Of a stretch of 64,000 nt of DNA, positions 22,800 through 34,260 are shown in pieces; position 1 is the stretch's first letter, and the number at the start of each line of letters is the position of its first letter. A model generated the notes under the pieces. It searched no databases, was not told the origin of the DNA, and was given only the letters and a program-made list of their open reading frames with translations. The translations under genes were made by a program, and so were the position numbers. Source of the DNA: Armigeres subalbatus (Eukaryota > Arthropoda > Insecta > Diptera > Culicidae); NCBI RefSeq assembly GCF_024139115.2, contig NC_085140.1:413924283-413988282 (forward strand), given 5' to 3'.

Positions 22800-24239
22800 G
22801 TGGAAAAACACTGCAAAAAAAATCCACACATTTTTATTGTCAAAAATCTATTAATTTAACTTATGATGCCAAAATAGTATATATATTCAAAAGAAATTCA
22901 TGTGTGGTCTCTAATATGCAGTTATATTTGAGTCCCCAAATTGCATAAGTGTATGTGTGCGACACAAATATTCAATATGAGCAATTTTCTCATTGTGTAT
23001 TGTCATCAGCTGGCTTAGTTCGCAAACAACTGGTCAAGAACATATTGTGATTGTTGAACCTATGGATTTGTCGACTTATCTGAATAATTGATTTATTTTC
23101 CAAGAAGAGGATTTGTTTGGTAATTCACTTATCCGATAGATCAGTTTTCGGCTAGACAGCTAATTTGATAAAGTTGTTATTCTATTCTATTTATTTGACA
23201 AATCAGACTTTTAGTAGGTTTATTCCACCTCGGTTTATTCAAAGACCCGGTTTATCTACTCCTTGGTGTGTTGGTGCGTTCCAAGCCGCAGTCGAGTCAA
23301 TCAAAACCAAATAAGTTTAACTTGTCTAATCTAATATTGATGTAATAAACATCCCCGGATAAGACAAAAGCACCCGTTCATACATATTCAAATAAACACA
23401 TTAGCTGTCGATTTGAAATTTGTGAATGCCATATTATATGGTGAGATCTTTTACCATAATGACAATTTAAGGCGCTAAAAACAAACATTCTAAACAACGG
23501 TAGCTGCGAAAGGAGTCGGTAACGTTTTTCTCTTATTGATCCTCTTCTGTATAAAGAAGAGCATGGATCAGTAAATTTATGACGAGATCTTGTGGAAAAA
23601 AAGCTGTCACATAGTGAGTGGAGAATGCCGTTACCCGAACCATTTGAAAATGGTTTGGTTCTGAAAATTGGTGAGATGTAGTCAGAGAGAACAGACATGG
23701 AGGCTCGAACAAAATTTCTTGCAAAACATGTGTAAACAAACACACCGAACCGCAACGCCATCGACGTCGACATTGCAACTCACAATCTCATTTTGACAAC
23801 ACGATGGCGCTGGTATGCTTTTGCAAGCATAACGACACTAGCGCACAGTGGCATTTTTTGATGACGCTAGCGCTGATTCTGCACGGAATAACGGCGGCAT
23901 TCCAAAGTTATTTCAAAATGAACAGTCAAAAGCTATCACAACATGGCGTGTGCAGCTTCAACGTCTGTTCTCTGTGATGTAGTGGACACTCTCCCGATCA
24001 GGGATGCCAGATGATATTTTCAAATGTCTTCACATTAGTTTAAAAATGTCTTCAAATGTCTTCAATATTAAAATTATGATTATTATCAGCGAGAAACTTC
24101 AAAATCCAATTTGTAAATTTAATCATCTCCTTGTTTATGTATATGTGTATAACGAGTTTCCCCTGAATTTTCTACTGAGAATTCGGTTTAACTGGATTTT
24201 TTAACTGAATTTCCATGTGTGATTCTTCTAAATTTATTT
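22800..24239. other. No gene recognised; open minus frames at 23378-23778
   Basis: Two overlapping minus-strand frames (131 and 81 codons) start with ATG near 23773-23778. Neither has a recognisable domain, and the two being open at once argues against strong coding selection. The rest is AT-rich. Confidence 0.35.
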
Positions 24240-25080
24240 TTAAAGAATACTCTGTAGAGATTCAAAACTTATTGAGAAATACTTGAAGAAACATCCAGAG
24301 AAACCGGATAAAATTGTGGAGCGATTTCCGGATAAATTCCTGATGGAGCTTCTTTCTACTTTTACTAATTTCTTCTGGATGGTGCTTGATGAAGAAATTT
24401 CCCGAGGAATTCCTGTTGGAACATCCAAAGGACTTACGCAACTTCCGGAGAAATTGGAGGATTTTCAGGAGGAACTTGAGAAGGAATTCCTGTAGAAAAT
24501 TCAGGATGAATTCCGGAGGTTTTTTTTGGACTTTATTTGAGTGCTTTTTCTTAATTGTTAGAGTCCTTCGCTGACAAATTCCGGAGGGATTTTCTGGAGG
24601 AATTCCTGAAGTATTTTCCAGATGAATTTCTGAAGGATATTACTGAAAGAATTTATGGTGGAAGAATTCTTGGAGGTAGTTCTGGATGAATTCTTGGAGG
24701 AGCTTCTTGAGGTATTACTGTATAAGTTTCCGAAAAGGAAGGAGGAAATACCAGAATAATTCCATAGTATACTTCCGGTGGCATACTTGGATAATCTTTC
24801 GGAAACATTCTTGGAGAATCTTTCAAAGGGATACCTGGAGAAAGGGATTCCTGGGGAACTTTCGGAAGAATTTCTGAAAGACCTGCAGGAAGAATTCGTG
24901 AAGGAACTACCGGAGGAGTTCTGGAGGAATTTCCGAAAGAATTCGTGGATGTAATTTCGCAGGAGAAGGAGGAGCTCCTAGAGGAAACTACATAGGAATT
25001 CCTGGATGATTTTTCGGATAAATCCCTGAAACTGTCGGACAAATTCCTGAAGGAACTACTGAAGGAATTCCAGAAATAAT
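24240..25080 (+). repeat. Degenerate GAATTCCTGGAGGA-like minisatellite, left block
   Basis: Loose repeats of a 12-15-bp unit around GAATTCC-TGAAGG and GAGGAATTCC fill the block. They give Glu/Phe/Pro-rich frames on both strands (for example EEFPEEF types) that are by-products of the repeat. The longest minus frame is 178 codons (24653-25189). Confidence 0.75.
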
Positions 25081-25403
25081 ACCCGAATAGAATAAAATAG
25101 CTCATTAATATCAAATGTTGATAAAATAGCAAAATGAGATATTGACATGATTGATATACAAGAGATAAAAGATCAGACGCCAATATCAATATTTTGCACT
25201 AAAATATCATGAGAAGATCAACTTATGCTATTTGTAAGAAGTGATCAATATCATGTGCCATTAGTTTGTTCTTATCCATAGCATATCTTGATGTTCAAAT
25301 GATATTTCGGTGCAAATTTTTGATATTATTGCCTGTTCTTTTATCTCTTATATCAATCAAAACCATATCATGTTTTGTTATTCTGTTCATGGCTTTTGCC
25401 CGG
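25081..25403. mobile_element. Foldback MITE inserted in the GAATTCC minisatellite
   Basis: The left end CCCGAATAGAATAAAATAGC faces the right end ATTCTGTTCATGGCTTTTGCCCGGG. Inner matches such as GATTGATATACAAGAGATAAAAGA against TCTTTTATCTCTTATATCAATC show arms of about 150 bp with moderate divergence. Minisatellite sequence resumes on both sides, so the element interrupts it. Confidence 0.7.
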
Positions 25404-25990
25404 GTAGAAGAACGATTTTTTGGAGAAATTCATAGAGGAATTCTCAGAGAAAATACTGGAAAAATGTCCAAAGATATTTCTAGAAGAATTGCCAAGGAAT
25501 TCGAGGAAGAATTTAACGAAAGTTAAAGTTTCTTTGAATTTTGTACTGAGTCTTTTATTAAAATTCTACCGATTTTTTTTGTGGAATTGCTCTGAATTTC
25601 TTTTAAGAAGATTTTTCTGTCGAAATTTATCATGGAAATTCTGAGAAATATCCATTTAACAGCAGAACAAATTAAATTTTTCTTCGACATTCGAAAGAAT
25701 TTTCTATGGAAATTAATTGAGACAATTTTTTTGAGGAAATAAAAAGGGATTTATTGTGGAAGTTCTGAAGAACTTGTGGAAATTAGGAAGAACGTTTAAA
25801 TGTATAAGGATTTACTTTATTTTTTCTTTACATAAATTATTAATTTCTACGATAACCTATACTGAATTTTCAATTCCAATTTTCTTGAATTTAGACAAGA
25901 AATTCCTCATAATTTTCTTCGGAAATTCTCCTTATTTTGCACGAAAAAATCTTTTTAATTTTCATTGAAAATTCTATTAAAAATCCACGG
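25404..25990 (+). repeat. Degenerate GAATTC minisatellite, right block
   Basis: Continuation of the left block past the foldback element, with increasing decay and AT content towards 25990 (GAAATTC and GAATTTTC variants). Confidence 0.65.
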
Positions 25991-26683
25991 AAAATTCGAA
26001 GACTTTACCAATGGACACCACATGAAAATGCCAAAAAGATCAGATGAATTCAGAAGGAATTTAGATTTAAAAAAATCTGGTTCTAGCTCAACTGTTGAAT
26101 AGATTAAAACAAATCATAGAAGAATTCAGTCTATTTTAGCCGTAAATTAGATCGGTCATTGCGTTCCGATATAATACCTTTTTACAGACACATCAAAAAC
26201 GCTGCTGCCACTAAAGAAAATTCAAAGGAATGCTGCTATCGGGAGTTTTTAAGTACGTATGAAGTCTAAAATGTGTTGCAGCTATCAATCGGCTAGTGTG
26301 AATGTATGTATATTAAATTTTTAGTGTGAATGTATTTTTATTAGATTTTTTTTATGTTTTTAAGATTCTAAGCCCGAGACAAAGACTATTATAACTTTTG
26401 TTATATTTACATAATTTGCATATAAAAGTCGCAGAATTTATAAGTAAATAATCAAATTGTATTTTCTATTCTTCCAAGTCTTCCAAATGTCTTCACAGAG
26501 ATTCAAATGTCTTCAAATTGAAGACATGTCTTCAAATCTGGCATCTCTGCTCCCGATCCCAATCCAATTGAAACCCTCTGGCAAATTGTTTCAGGAAATC
26601 TGTCAATGTCGATAAGAAAATTATTGTTTGCTTCCAGTGGAATGTCTTCACTTGTTATAAGACGAGTTTATACTATGCCATTC
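25991..26683. other. AT-rich DNA, nothing recognised
   Basis: The motif TGTCTTCAAATGTCTTCA appears both at about 24020-24062 and at 26480-26535, so the minisatellite region is bracketed by related short repeats. No gene is recognised. Confidence 0.4.
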
Positions 26684-26755
26684 AATTCCACCACTCGACG
26701 TCGAGTCAAGTACGAGACACTGAAGACGGCCTTATTGTTGAGGTCGAAATACGTC
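26684..26755 (+). repeat. Fragment of the 9427-9662 palindrome family
   Basis: Contains ATTCCACCACTCGACGTCGA, GTCAAGTACGAGACACTGAA and GAGGTCGAAATACGT. It is one arm only, more diverged than the perfect palindrome. A further matching end (AATTAAATAGGATAATACGA followed by ATTCGTCAT) lies at about 27430-27460, so the element may have been split by about 670 bp of other sequence. Confidence 0.55.
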
Positions 26756-27649
26756 CCAAGCAGCACAAATTGTTTCACTACTGAACATTTCACTGTGTTG
26801 CAACTATTCGGAAAGAAACAATCTTTGCGTATGTGCCATCAAATATAACTAATATAAGCGCAACAGCGAGAACAAATAAAATATAAATATAAAACTGAAT
26901 TCGATTTATGGATCTTGTGATTAATAGTCCTTCACTCTACCACAGCACCATTCAACACTTCGAAGGGACTGCATGTTGACTCACAATAAAAACCATACGA
27001 TTATGTTTTGTACTCGGGTTTCCTGTCACTTGATTGCACCACCACAGGAAAAAAATGTGAGTTGTCAAACCGTTGAACGATACTAAATTAATCATGAAGA
27101 CACATTCAACTAATCTGCAACTTAATTTAAACAAACAATCAAATTTTGAAAGACGCATTGAAGTTACATGGTAAAAAATATGCAACTTAATGATTTTGTT
27201 TCGTGTTTGCAACATGAAGTGCAGTATTCTCTGTTTGTTTGTTTCCAAATGTTACAATTTTAATGAAACATTGATCACAATTCGAACGTTTTTGACATCT
27301 TGATGCAACTTTTTCGTGCTTTGATGTTTTTCCAATGAATGCCTTTAATGAAACTGAAATGAAGGTGCTTTCAGGAAGATGTTGTGTGTGCTACTTGGGG
27401 TATGAGTCAAAGTGACAATCAAGTGGTGAAATTAAATAGGATAATACGAATTCGTCATATGACAAGCTGTCTATGCCGTTAAAACTAATTTTAAAAAGGA
27501 ATTGAAAGTTTGAATGCAGGTAGCGCGGCATACTATTCGGGTAAGTAAATTGCTAAACCGCAGGGTTTGGGTAGTAAGCACGAACAATGATCTGACGTAG
27601 GACTTACGTCTTTCTTTACTATACCGGAAAGGGTAATTTTAAAGGGGAC
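26756..27649. other. No gene recognised
   Basis: Contains a decayed tRNA-like patch at about 26915-26965 resembling that at 6040-6090 (CTACCACAGCACCATTCAAC). The rest is AT-rich with no domains. Confidence 0.35.
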
Positions 27650-29080
27650 GGGTCGTAAGGCCGAAACCCATTCGGCCGAAAGCCATTGGACCGAAAGGGT
27701 CATCCGGCCGAATAGGTCATTTGGCCGAATAGAACTTTTGGCAAGCCGCTAACTTTAAACTTTCGACAGTATCCATAAATACTAACAAATACTAGCGAAA
27801 AACTACGTTGTATCTATGGTAAATTGACCGAAGAGCCCTAGATGGAGAGCATGAAACACAACGCCATTCAGTCGATACAGTTCACCCAGTTTTAGGCAAC
27901 ACATGATTTCAGTCTCCTTTAAATTCTTTAAAAATCACTGAACAACTATGTCTATTAGTATTACTTTTTGAGCAATCTTAAGGGCCTACGTTTTGGTTTG
28001 ATGTCATTCGAAATATAAAATGCGGTGTGAAAGTTTTCTAGAATCTGTAGAAGGTAGAAATCAGGTGTTTCCAATACGGGGGAGCACTGTGTTTCATCAA
28101 CTAACTGACAAACGACATAACAACCGAACTAGCAACTGTTTTTTTATTTGACGAAAATCGTGGATATTAGAAATATCACGAAATACTATTGCGAGACACT
28201 AAGTAATATTATCGAAAAGTTTAGAGTTACTTACCCCTTGACTTTTGGTCGAATAGGACATTTGGCCGAACATATCATTTGAAAAGTGAGAAATGAGGAG
28301 TGAAAAAGGAGACGTCTCATTACTCACTACTCATTTCCCACTGCTCACTGTAAAAAGTGAAATGAGACAAGTGAGTAATGAGACGTCTCACTTCTCACTT
28401 CGCGCATCTCATTTCTTACATTAAGAAGTGAGAAAAAAGGAGTGAGAAGTGAGACATCCCAATTCTCACTCCCCATTTCTCACTTCTAATTGTGAAAAGT
28501 GAGTAGTGCGAAGTGGGTAATGAGACGTCACACTACCCACTTCAATTTTCTCACTTCTCACTCCTCATTTCCCACTTCTCACTGTGAAAAAATAAGTGGG
28601 GAAATGTCTCACTTCTCATTACTACTCGCACTACTCACATTTATAGTGAGAAGTGAGAGATGAGGTGCGAGAATAAAGACGTCTCACTTCGCACTCCTCA
28701 TTTCTTACTTCTCACTGTAAAAAGGGAAAAGCGCGAAGTGAGTAGTGAGACATCTCACTACTCACTTCGCGCTTCTAATGTTTTACAGCAATAAGTAAAA
28801 TTGAGTAGTGCGAAGTGAGACGTCTTAATTCTCGCTCGTCATTGTTTTTCCCTTCCCACTGTGAAAGTGAGAAGTGAGAATTGGGGAGTAAGTATTGAGG
28901 CGTCACACTTCTCACCTTGCACTACTCACTTTTTACAGTGAGAAGTGGGACATTGTCCTATTCGGCCGAATGTCTTATTTGGTCAAATGTCCTTTTCGGC
29001 CAAACGACCCTTTCGGGCAAATGACCCTTTTAGCCAAATGAGCCTTTCGGGAAAAAGACTTTCGGCCAAACAACTTTCGG
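27650..29080. repeat. Symmetrical low-complexity block: GGCCGAA borders around GAGAAGTGAG hairpins
   Basis: The left border (about 27650-27735) is a run of units such as GTCATTTGGCCGAATA. The right border (about 28950-29080) is a run in the opposite orientation, such as TATTCGGCCGAATGTC. Between about 28270 and 28950 the sequence alternates GTGAGAAGTGAG with its complement CTCACTTCTCAC many times, giving at least five potential hairpins, interspersed with GAGACGTCTCA palindromes. The 27740-28260 part is ordinary AT-rich sequence. Confidence 0.75.
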
Positions 29081-29086
29081 CTTAGT

Positions 29087-29226
29087 GGCATCCCCAAACA
29101 CTAGTGACGCATCTGTCACCAACAAAAATGCAATATTGCATGCAGGGACCCAGCAACAAAGTCACATCGATAGTCACCCAGCAACAACGACAGTCGCGTT
29201 GCTTGTGTTTGGGAGAACCTTAAAGC
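29087..29226. mobile_element. MITE related to 22613-22794
   Basis: The left end GGCATCCCCAAACACTAGTG and right end GCTTGTGTTTGGGAGAACCT, followed by TTAA, match the terminal pattern of the 22.6-kb elements, with the same CAGCAAC/GTCGCGTTGC interior. It abuts the GGCCGAA border directly. Confidence 0.55.
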
Positions 29227-30195
29227 TGTTTTCAAAGCTAAACATTGGACTCACCCACAAATATGGGTGCCGCATTGATCCATTATCATATTCTGATTGG
29301 TTCAGACTTCAGCGAATGAGCTACTGTACTGTTCACCCAAAACAGTTGTTGTTCACCCAAAAGTTGCTACATTCTTTGCATTAAGCGTTTTTGATCAAAT
29401 CTGGCATGCAAACCGCTCAGAGTATGTTATATTTGTTTCACCAGCTCATTGCATCAAATCGGCCAACTGGGCGGTCAACTTCCACCTAACACAGGTTTTG
29501 TCTGAACACATGGTTGCCTTCGCAGATTTTGCGGAGTGTCCAGAATGTGTAGGTAAGGTAGAGTAGGCATAGCACGTGATGTTCGCATGCCCGCGATTCG
29601 AGGTAGAACGCAATGCCATGCTGCTTGTCAGCGGTATGGATACAACCCCGGACAACCTCGTCGAGAGGATGTGCCGGGAGGAAGCTATATGGAATGCTGT
29701 GAACACAGCATCTCAACAGATTATGTCGAAACTGCAGCGCTGGTGGTGTCTTGAACAAAACCTACGAAGGTAGTAAGGGCATCTGTGATGCAGTGAACAA
29801 CACTTTGCTCACCCCGGCAACCAACATGTCGCGGGTGGGCTGCGGAGACCTCCGTATGTAGATATAGCAGTCATTGTGGTTCATGCGCGATGGTTGTTGT
29901 CGGGGTGCTCGTCTCCAACGTGAGATTATGATACGCTTGGTTACTATCATAGCTTGCGATCAACGGGTGGTGAGGTTACCACCCTTGAAGTCCATGTTGT
30001 GTGTATTAACGTCAAATGCGTTAGCATAGGCGTGAGCGTCCTTAATAGTCCCCCCATGATGTATTGCTTAATTGTGGGCCGGGGGTACAAACTGGTGAAA
30101 GGGTTTTGGTTTTAGTGGGTCGGGTAAGAGTTACATGACATACCCATCCTCACACTACCCGAGTTGCAGATTTCCGTTTACCTGACAGAATCCAC
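29227..30195. other. No gene recognised; overlapping open frames on both strands
   Basis: More GC-balanced sequence with small frames on both strands (up to 99 codons). None shows a domain, and opposite-strand frames overlap at 29446-29773. It may be an old retroelement fragment. Confidence 0.35.
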
Positions 30196-30210
30196 TGCTT
30201 AATGTTGTCT
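30196..30210 (+). repeat. Target-site duplication, left copy (TGCTTAATGTTGTCT)
   Basis: Perfect 15-bp direct repeat of 36298-36312, bordering the poly(T) end of the LINE. Its last base is shared with the poly(T) run, so 14-15 bp is the safe length. Confidence 0.9.
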
Positions 30211-30601
30211 TTTTTTTTTTTTTTATCTTTCGTTTATTTGGAAGGCTCATTTGCCGTGAAGCGTTACGGAGCCGAAATCAAGTTTAACAATACATTTCTT
30301 GATTCTTATACATAGTGTTAGTTTTGGGGAACCGAAAGACTCGCGGTTTAGTCGAGGTTAGGGAATACAATAATACAGTAGGAAAGGAAAGGATTTTAGG
30401 GTGCTTAAGTAATTACTATGCTGATGTTCACAAAGTTGACATTCCTCGCATTTTTACATCTGTAACGGACAAACAAACTTTTTGGGAGACAACGACGAGA
30501 GGAAGACATACGGAAGGGATTAACGACAGACATGGAAATGTACAACAAGAGGAAGACATTCGATATGGAATACGACAGACAAGGGAATGGGCAGACAATG
30601 A

Positions 30602-31440
30602 TTACAGTTTTACATCAGCAACTTTCAAAAATTGGTGGACCAGGGACATGTACTCGAGATCAAGGCCCGACAACACTTCCCTAATAGGCTTTGGTTGTTT
30701 TCCTCGGACCCGGAGATGTTCAGTTAGCGCAGATCTGGGGCCACGAAGCTCCTCGCACGCCCACACGACATGATCGATGTCCTGATAATCCTCGCCGCAA
30801 ACACAGAGATTTCCTTCCGAGAGCCCCACTCTGAAAAGATGTGCATTTAGAGTGTAGTGATTGGACATTAGACGACACATGGTTCGAATGAAGTCTCGTC
30901 CCATATTCAATTTTTTGAACCATGGACGCTTCGACACCTGCGGGCGAATTGAATACAGCCATCTACCCAACTCCCCATTTGTCCATTTCTGTTGCCAGCT
31001 GTTCAAGGTTTCCTGACGAACTAATGTGAAAAATTCATCGAAGGTGATTTTCCGATCGTAAATATCACCTTCCATAGCGCCCACCTTAGCCAAAGAGTCC
31101 GCTTTCTCATTTCCCGGGATCGAGCAATGAGAAGGGACCCAAGCCATGGTGATTGTGTAAGACCGTTGTGATAAGGCACTCAAAGCTTTCTTTATCCCCT
31201 TTAGGAGATACGCTGAGTGCTTCACCGGTTTCATTGACCGAACAGCCTCCAAGGAACTTAGGCTGTCGGTGAAGATGAAAAAGTGGTCAGGAGGTAGGGA
31301 TGCGATTTGCTCGAGTGAATAGTGTATAGCTGCTAGCTCAGCAGTATACACGGAACAAGGCTCTTTGAGCTTAAAGTAGGCGCTATGAAAACGTTGAAAA
31401 CACCGAAACCAGTGGAGTCATCAATTTTGACCCGTCTGTA
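30602..31440 (-). pseudogene. LINE ORF2, RNase H and C-terminal domain
   Basis: The main open piece (31351 to 30602) contains the RNase H landmarks YTAELAAI, FTDSLSSLEAV and AWVPSHCSIPGNEKAD, which hold the second, third and fourth acidic residues. A TDGSK-type first block lies just upstream near 31420-31430 but in another frame. After RNase H comes a Cys-His-rich tail (CGEDYQDIDHVVWAC), which is usual for I-like elements. The stop is TAA at 30602-30604. Confidence 0.9.
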
Positions 31441-32892
31441 AAAAGCTTCTCTCCTCACTGGCGTGCCCGTATTTGCTTGCAAATAATGGAGGTATGACCT
31501 CCGCACACAGAAAGTCTGGTATTCCATGAACCTCCTGCTTCATGGACAGATCAAAAGTAACAGAGGAACTGTAAGAGTCTAAGAAGTTAGCACTATTGGT
31601 ATCTACCGAAGAAGGGCTTACCTCCAGCGTTATGTACCAGTGGTAAATACTCATGAATCGAGATTGAGGGTTTTGTTCGAGCAGCTTCTCGAAGTTATCA
31701 ATGACCAATGGATTGAGAACCTCACAGCGGATGAGGAACCGGAGCGATAATTCCGCGAAACGATCTGTTAGTGGCAGTACTCCCGCAAGTACTTCCAAGC
31801 TCATTGTATGTGTCGAATTCATACATCCTAACGCGATACGGAGACAGCGGTACTGAATCCTTTGAAGCTTCAGCATGTGTGTTTTAGCCGCGGACTGGAA
31901 GCAGAAACTACCGTATTCGAGGACCGACAAAATGGTTGTTCTATACAACGTCATAAGATCTTCGGGATGCGCTCCCCACCATGTTCCGGTTATTGATCGC
32001 ATGAAGTTGATCCGTTTCTGGCATTTTTGTGTCAGATACACAATGTGCTTCCCGAAGGTACATTTCGAGTCGAACCAGACCCCGAGGTATTTAGAAGATA
32101 TGCTATGAGTGATTGTCTTACCCATCAGTTGGAGCGGGAACATTGCCGGCTTATATTTTTTTGAAAAGACAACCATCTCAGTTTTCTCCGGAGAGAATTC
32201 GATACCCAGCTTCGTAGCCCAAGTGGACAAATTGTCCAGAGTATCTTGCAACGGTCCTTGCAGATCAACCGATGTTGGCCCCGAAACGGATACAACACAA
32301 TCATCTGCAAGCTGTCTCAACGAGCAATTTGGCATGAGACATTCATCAATGTCTCTGACGTAAAAATTAGAAAGAAGGGGCTCAAATATGAGCCCTGGGG
32401 AGACCCATGTAGCTAATTCGTGAAGTTGCCGAGTCACCATGAGAAAAACTCATACGCTTCTCTGACAACAAATTGTACAAATAGTTGTTCAAAATTGGTG
32501 AAAGTCCACACTCGTGGAGTTTGTCAGATAAGACATCGACGCAAACTGAATCAAAAGCCCCTTAATGTCCAAAAACACTGAGCCCATTTGCTCTTTTTAG
32601 CGAAAGTAAGCTGAATTTCTGAAGAAAGCAACGCAAGACAGTCGTTCGTTCCCTTGCCCCTGCGGAAACCAAATTGTGTATCTGACAACAAACTATTCGA
32701 TTCAACCCATTTGTCTAGCCGGAAGAGAATCATCTTCTCCAACAGCTTCCGAAGACATGACAGCATCGCGATGGGGCGATACGAGTTACAATCCGACGCG
32801 GGTTTTCCGGGCTTCTGGATGGCTATCACCCTCACTTCCCTCCAATCATCCGGAACAATGTTGCACTCCAGTAACTGATTGAACAAGTTCAA
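31421..32892 (-). pseudogene. LINE ORF2, reverse transcriptase domain (frameshifted)
   Basis: The fingers/palm start lies in a 113-codon piece (32892 to 32551) with GKPASDCNSYRPIAML and LLSDTQFGFRRGKGTNDC. A VFLDIKG stretch near 32570 then shifts frame before the expected AFDS. The 339-codon piece (32440 to 31421) carries the catalytic motif as LADDCVV, where most relatives have YADD or FADD. It continues through KTEMVVFSKK, SISSKYLGVWFD and the thumb region. Reverse transcription for target-primed integration is the family role. At least two frameshifts break this copy. Confidence 0.9.
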
Positions 32893-34241
32893 TAAGCGCC
32901 TCTTCGCGACGTCTGGGAGGTTTTGAGCAAATTGAACCTGATTCTATCCATCCCTGGAGCGGAATTGTTACATGAAAGGAGAGCAAGTGAGAATTCAATC
33001 ATCGAAAAGGGACGATCCATATCATCCCTGTCTGCAAAAGCATCACGTAGCTCTTGCCTCACCGGTACCGAATCCGGACAAACTTTCTTTGCGAAGTCAA
33101 GTATCCACCGCGACGAGCTTTCACGATCTTCGTTTACGGACGACGCGTTGCGCATTCTTCTCCCGACGGTCCACAGAGTTTTCATTGAAGTCTCGCGCGA
33201 TAAACCTTCAACAAAAGTGCGCCAATATCCGCGCTTCTTCACTTTGACCAGCTTCTTGAACTGGATTTCGAGCGCGGTGTATCGTTTGTGAAGAACGATC
33301 GCCCCGTGTTTCGAAATTCTTTGAACGCGGCGGATTTCTCGCGATACAGTTGCGTACACTCGATGTCCCACCACGGACTGTAGGGTTTCCTACGAACCGA
33401 AGCTCCTGGCACCGGCCGACGTTGTGCCTGAAGAGCGCTTTCAAGAATCAACTGCGATAGAAACTTGTACTCTTCCCGCGGGGGAAGTGCTTCTATCGAC
33501 TGTATGCCATCGCTGATGGCGTCCGCATATTTGCCCCAATCGATGTGCTTCGTGAGGTCATATGAAAGATCGATGGAAACAGATTGCTTATGTCCATTGG
33601 AAATCGAAACTTCGATCGGCAAATGATCACTACCATGGGGATCTTGGACCACCTTCCAAGTACAGTCCAACGATAATGAGCTCGAACAAATGGAAAGATC
33701 TAGACGGCTATCTCTTGCTGGAGGAGCCACTCGTGTAACTTCTCCTGTATTCAAAATTGACATATTGAAGTCGTCGCAGAGGTCGTATATCATTGATGAA
33801 CGGTTGTCGTCGTACAGTTCCCCCAGCCTGTTCCGTGGGAGTTAAAATCTCCCAGGAGCAACCGTGGCTCAGGCATAACCGAGCAGACGTGCGAGAGATC
33901 TCTTCGAGATATCGCGGTGTTTGGAGGAAGATATATCGAGGCGATACTGAGGTTTTTTCCTCGAATAGTCACCTGACATGCGACAGCTTCGGTGCCAGAC
34001 ATCGGCGCAAGATCGACTCTATAGAAGGAGTGCTGTTTTTTGATCCCTAAGAGCACCGTCCATATCGATGTGCCCGAGCGCGGCGGATTACGTTGAAATC
34101 AGGAAAACGAAGGTTCACATCTGGGCTTAGCCATGTTTCACATCAAGCAAAAGCATCGCATTGTAATTTGTTAACTAAAAATTTAAAAATATCTAATTTT
34201 GGAAGAATACTTCGACAGTTCCACTGTAGAATCGAAATCAT
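32893..34241 (-). pseudogene. LINE ORF2, apurinic-like endonuclease domain (stop and frameshifts)
   Basis: ORF2 starts with ATG at 34241, 19 bp after the ORF1 stop. The first residues read MISILQWNCRSILPKLDIF, the classic N-terminal motif of this endonuclease. An in-frame TGA follows about 33 codons in, before CETWLSPDV. A frameshift near 34060 then leads to the piece 34056-33790 with SIYLPPN and LLGDFNSHG. The next piece (33793-33239) carries GSDHLPI, the His-containing end of the active site. A linker piece (33374-32889) joins to the reverse transcriptase. The enzyme nicks target DNA to prime insertion; this copy cannot be translated through. Confidence 0.88.
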
Positions 34242-34260
34242 GTTACCCTTATTGACTAAG

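Noticed and set aside
24653..25189. 178-codon minus-strand frame rich in Pro, Ser and Glu
   Set aside because: It follows the degenerate GAATTCC minisatellite, and the frame continues into a foldback MITE.
30315..30773. 152-codon + frame at the end of the LINE
   Set aside because: It is antisense to the LINE 3' region and RNase H tail.
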